A DNA stretch of 64,000 bases, taken from positions 248,001 through 312,000 of the forward strand of contig JAXGGA010000027.1 of assembly GCA_038373865.1 (NCBI GenBank), in the 5' to 3' direction. A program made the position numbers and the translations under genes. Under the pieces are notes generated by a model. It was not told where the DNA came from and searched no databases. It saw only the letters and a list, made by a program, of their open reading frames with translations. The stretch is from Uloborus plumipes. Taxonomy: Eukaryota; Arthropoda; Arachnida; Araneae; Uloboridae. Positions 60,815 to 64,000 of the stretch are shown here, in pieces (the first letter of the stretch is position 1; every line of letters starts with the position of its first letter).

Positions 60815-61002
60815 TCATTATTGATGATATTTTAGATGAAATACAGTCAATTTACACAGTCAACGTATATCTTTCTGATGAGTACAATTCAACTGACTCT
60901 GAGAATACTGCCTCCGTAGACGAAGAAAAAACATTGCGTAATAACCATTTTATGAAAGAGTTTTCGGAAAAAAAAATCCCACTATTCAACCAGTTTAACT
61001 AG
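60815..61002 (+). CDS. Candidate terminal coding exon, acidic C-terminus
   Basis: A strong acceptor (TTTCTATTCTCATTTCAG, to 60814) opens a frame of 61 codons to TAG at 61000. It reads IIDDILDEIQSIYTVNVYLS, then DEYNSTDSENTASVDEEKTL, then a basic, Phe-rich tail. AATAAA follows at 61030. The Ser/Asp/Glu-rich stretch and balanced codon use are unlike the poly-Phe/Lys chance frames around it. No upstream exon was found and the family is not recognised. A transposase-derived acidic segment is one alternative, chance another. Confidence 0.35.
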
Positions 61003-61464
61003 TAGCGATTAATTTATTAAGATTTATGAAATAAATTGTACTTTAGACATTTTGCTAAACATACTTTATGATGTTAGTAAATTCATTTAAACTACTTGTT
61101 TGACCCACATTTCAAATATAAAAACCATGAAGATTCTTAAAAAACGAGCTGTTTCTTTCAAAATTCACGAAAATTAATGGGGAAAAGAGTCGTCATTTCA
61201 CTGAATGGGTCCAACCACTAGCTCAGCCAGAGTTAACCGCCTGTGGGGAGGGGCTCATAAAAAGCACTAGCATCTAGGATCGGCAATATATGTTAAAACT
61301 ACGGGCAGTGGGGGGTTTGCACCCCCTTCCCCTAGCACTCGCTGTATCATTGGGTCTAATTGATAATAAGCGAAACATTGCAGACTCGCTTTCGGCTTAA
61401 ACCTGAACCTTGGCCACTGTTAAGATTAAATGCATCATTTGGCTTTATGTGCAATCGACTATAT
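61003..61464. other. Spacer with AATAAA at 61030
   Basis: No gene is recognised apart from the possible 3' UTR of the preceding candidate exon. Confidence 0.5.
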
Positions 61465-61468
61465 TTAA

Positions 61469-61697
61469 CCCTTTAACTGTCAAGTTATTTTGATTTTTAA
61501 CACTTTTCCAAGCACAAATCCGAGAAACAGTCAGGTTTGACAAAGAGATGAAGCCGAAATAAACGTCTCCCGATATATATTCGGGTATAACAATACGATG
61601 CACTCAAAAAAAAAAAAATACCCCGAGTAATACTCGGGCGTGACATTTTCGAAAACCAGATGTGCCCGAGACTATCTCGGGCATGACAGTTAAAAGG
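61469..61697. mobile_element. piggyBac-like MITE with three CCCGA hairpins
   Basis: TTAA (61465-61468), then CCCTTTAACTGTCA at the left; TGACAGTTAAAAGG and TTAA (61698-61701) at the right, the TTAA-flanked arrangement of piggyBac. Inside are three short palindromes with the same stem: CCCGATATATATTCGGG, CCCCGAGTAATACTCGGG and TGCCCGAGACTATCTCGGGC. About 229 bp, non-coding. Confidence 0.82.
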
Positions 61698-61701
61698 TTA
61701 A

Positions 61702-63686
61702 ATGTAAAACACGTGATACTTCAGACCATATTCCCAAGTAGCATACTTCGTTTTTTAAAGGCTGTAAAATGATTATTAACGTTGTAACAACCGCTTAAAA
61801 TGTTTATAAAATGTTTAAAGGTTATTTGTGCTACCTGGGTTGCGCAACGGCAGCCAGCTACTATCCACGTTCGTTGAGATGTGTCTCATTGAAAACAGGC
61901 AGTTGTATTTGCTTATGTTAACAATGACCTCTTGCAAAATTCCCAATTCAAAACGTTTAGTTCTTGCATGTTCTGCCGCTGTGTTTTCTCGTTAACACAT
62001 TGCAATAATCCTTTATTCACCAACTAGGGAAATTTCGGTTCGATTTGAAAGCAGTTTTGATTCACAAGCCGGAAAACTTGTGTCTGGTTCATCTCAAAGC
62101 TCTTGATAAACGAAACTAAATAGAGTTAGGTTCTAATTAGACTTAAAGTTTCAAATGTGTATTACTGTAAAATTACTTTGATAGAAGGAAAAATATAAAT
62201 ATTGAAATGGAGGAAACGCAGACATAAGCTAAGTGAGATTAAAGTTTGTATAAAATATACTGAGTTCGGCATAAAAATTTCCGTACTTGAAAGGTCGAAG
62301 TGTGAGTTGTGTTAAGGATAAGGTGGTGAAAGTGGTATTAACAGATAGCACACGCAATTTGCTTAGCAATGACATAGCGCGGTGTTTACTTACTCAGCAA
62401 GAATTTTGCATTCTGTGCTAATTTATTCGACAAAAACACTATTCGGCTAGAAAACTATCCACATTATATGATGTTCTAAAAATTGCATAATTGATTCATA
62501 ACTAAATAAAAATATCCTTCGATCTTCTTCTTCAATATTTTAACAATCACCTCAAGTTACAGTGATTCAGAAACCACAAATACAATAGTTTTTTTTTTTT
62601 ATAACCATTGCTAATAAAAACTCGGTTGAAATTTTTGAAACAAAAGCTGCTAAAATATTCAAAATATTATCTTATCGAAATCAAATGTTTTAGATATTAT
62701 ACTCTGTATCAGTCCTTTGTAACATAAAGACATTTCAATAAAAAAATCTCCCTCCCCCCTTACCTATTTCATTCTCGAAATTGACATTAATAGAAAGATA
62801 TCTTTTGAAAGAAATTATAGGCATGAAATATTAATCAGTTATATATCAAAACGAATTAATTAAAGCATGAAAAATAATAAAATAATAGCCTGCAGAAGCA
62901 AAACGGGCTATGTGCCAGGCAATCTCAGCAGAAACTAAGCGAAACACATCCACACTGAATAATTAATAATTGATTCAAACTATTCAATGCCCTAAAAGCA
63001 TATTTATGATTCACTAATTAAAGCGGAAGTCTTACATTCTTACAATGAGGAAGAATTTGCATATTTCTCAACCTTACACCTGTCAGTTTTACTTTACTTC
63101 AAATTTGCTAAGAGTTTTGGTTGCAATAAATATTCATATATTGGTAGTGACAATGATGCAAATATATTCGAATGTAAATTGCGCAAAAGTTTGACCTAGG
63201 TAAGGAAATATCATTCCTCGTATTGTCTCAAAATAGTTTATTTCTAAGCAGTTAGTATGAAATAGTATATATCATTTCGAAAAGCGTTTAAGCAAAACCT
63301 TGACAAAAATATTACTTCATTATAAATGTATAAAATAGTTTTCGTGATGAAATCAGAATTAATTAAAGCAACTGAAATGAATTGGCAGTTTATTTTCGTA
63401 TTTCCACTTAAGTAACTCATAAACATAATAAGAACAACTGCATTTTGATTAATTTCTTTGCTATTCTGACTATAGTAATAAAGCAGTGTACAAAACTAAA
63501 TCCGAAATTCGGAATACACAAAGACGTTCTACCTGTTTCGGAACTTCCCGACTTTCGAAAAGTTACTATTTTATACCACATTCTCTTTTTAATTTCTACT
63601 ACCTAAAAGAAAGAAGTTCTATCTAGAACTAAACAAGCCTACTTCCCGTATACTACTCTAGCATCGGATCAATATTATCTTAATTA
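61702..63686. other. AT-rich non-coding DNA
   Basis: No gene, RNA or repeat is recognised. Confidence 0.55.
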
Positions 63687-63688
63687 TA

Positions 63689-64000
63689 CACTGCGATGCA
63701 AAAGTTTAGACAAAATGCAAATATATGAATAAAAAGAAAACTACTCGGCGAAATGGCTCCAAATTTCTACTGTAGGTAGACAATATGGTCCCAAATACGT
63801 GTCTGGAGTTTTTAAAAATATAACAGACAGGAAAATCGGAAATTACAAAAGACATTTTTTTTCATTGCTGTTAAAGTTTAGGCAAAAGTTAGATTTTATG
63901 CAAATATCCCTTGAAATGTGATTGGTGGAGGTAAGGCGTGACTTTTTTCTTCAACTATAAAGTGCAGAGAGCGCTCAATGAATAACGAAAATCTTAAAAT
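63689..64000. mobile_element. CACTGCGATGC fold-back family, second copy (left end only)
   Basis: TA (63687-63688), then CACTGCGATGCAAAAGTTTA, and sequence collinear with 7194-7500 with scattered substitutions and small indels. The element continues past the window edge, so its right end cannot be seen. Confidence 0.88.

Overview
The window is AT-rich eukaryotic DNA with no bacterial-type gene organisation. It looks like non-coding (intronic or intergenic) DNA of an animal, most likely an arthropod. The evidence is an arthropod-type Helitron with a decayed Pif1-like helicase, two Tc1-type transposons, a hAT with a BED-finger exon, TTAA-flanked piggyBac-like MITEs, tRNA-derived SINEs and many fold-back elements. 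An arachnid is plausible, but the sequence alone does not settle the taxon. Almost every long reading frame is chance, or lies inside a mobile element.

Layout. 1-3872: plain AT-rich DNA. 3871-12085: a single (TA)n locus split by five successive insertions. These are a Helitron-like element (3909-4710), a 0.65-kb TA-flanked hairpin (4713-5363), a Helitron with helicase remnant (5368-7161), a 1.5-kb fold-back (7194-8717) and a Tc1 element (8818-11990). The Tc1 element is itself split by a hAT (9774-11720, exact 8-bp target duplication), and the hAT is split by a 729-bp MITE (10774-11502). 13130-13410: a MITE. 18285-23858: a 5.6-kb palindromic element (E1). 23.9-24.7 kb: a tRNA-derived SINE split by a 605-bp MITE. 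26.2 kb: a piggyBac-like MITE. 28.3-30.5 kb: small hairpin elements. 35738-38697: a second giant palindrome (E2). 45 kb: a SINE. 49067-50479: a second Tc1 element whose transposase has lost its second catalytic Asp. 50997-53486: a third giant palindrome (E3). 61469-61697: a piggyBac-like MITE. 63689 to the end: a second copy of the 7194 fold-back family.

The most interesting system is the trio E1, E2 and E3. They share a terminal motif (consensus GRGTCATTCCACGTCAAATC). Each is a near-complete inverted repeat and is flanked by an exact 4-bp direct repeat (GTAA, GTAG, AATA). E3, and less clearly E1, keep decayed coding sequence at the palindrome centre. E3 reads WHFFATSHVKNACDGVG, which I recall from uncharacterised transposon-encoded proteins. 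I infer fold-back, non-autonomous derivatives of a DNA transposon with 4-bp target duplications; Sola2-like is my leading candidate.

Host gene signal is thin. A GC-rich block at 58325-58580 on the minus strand ends in a perfect GTAAGT donor and looks like a first exon. If so, the 58 kb to its left could be one transposon-laden intron, which would be transcribed through the palindromes. Weak candidate exons on the plus strand are at 26798-27050 and 60815-61002.
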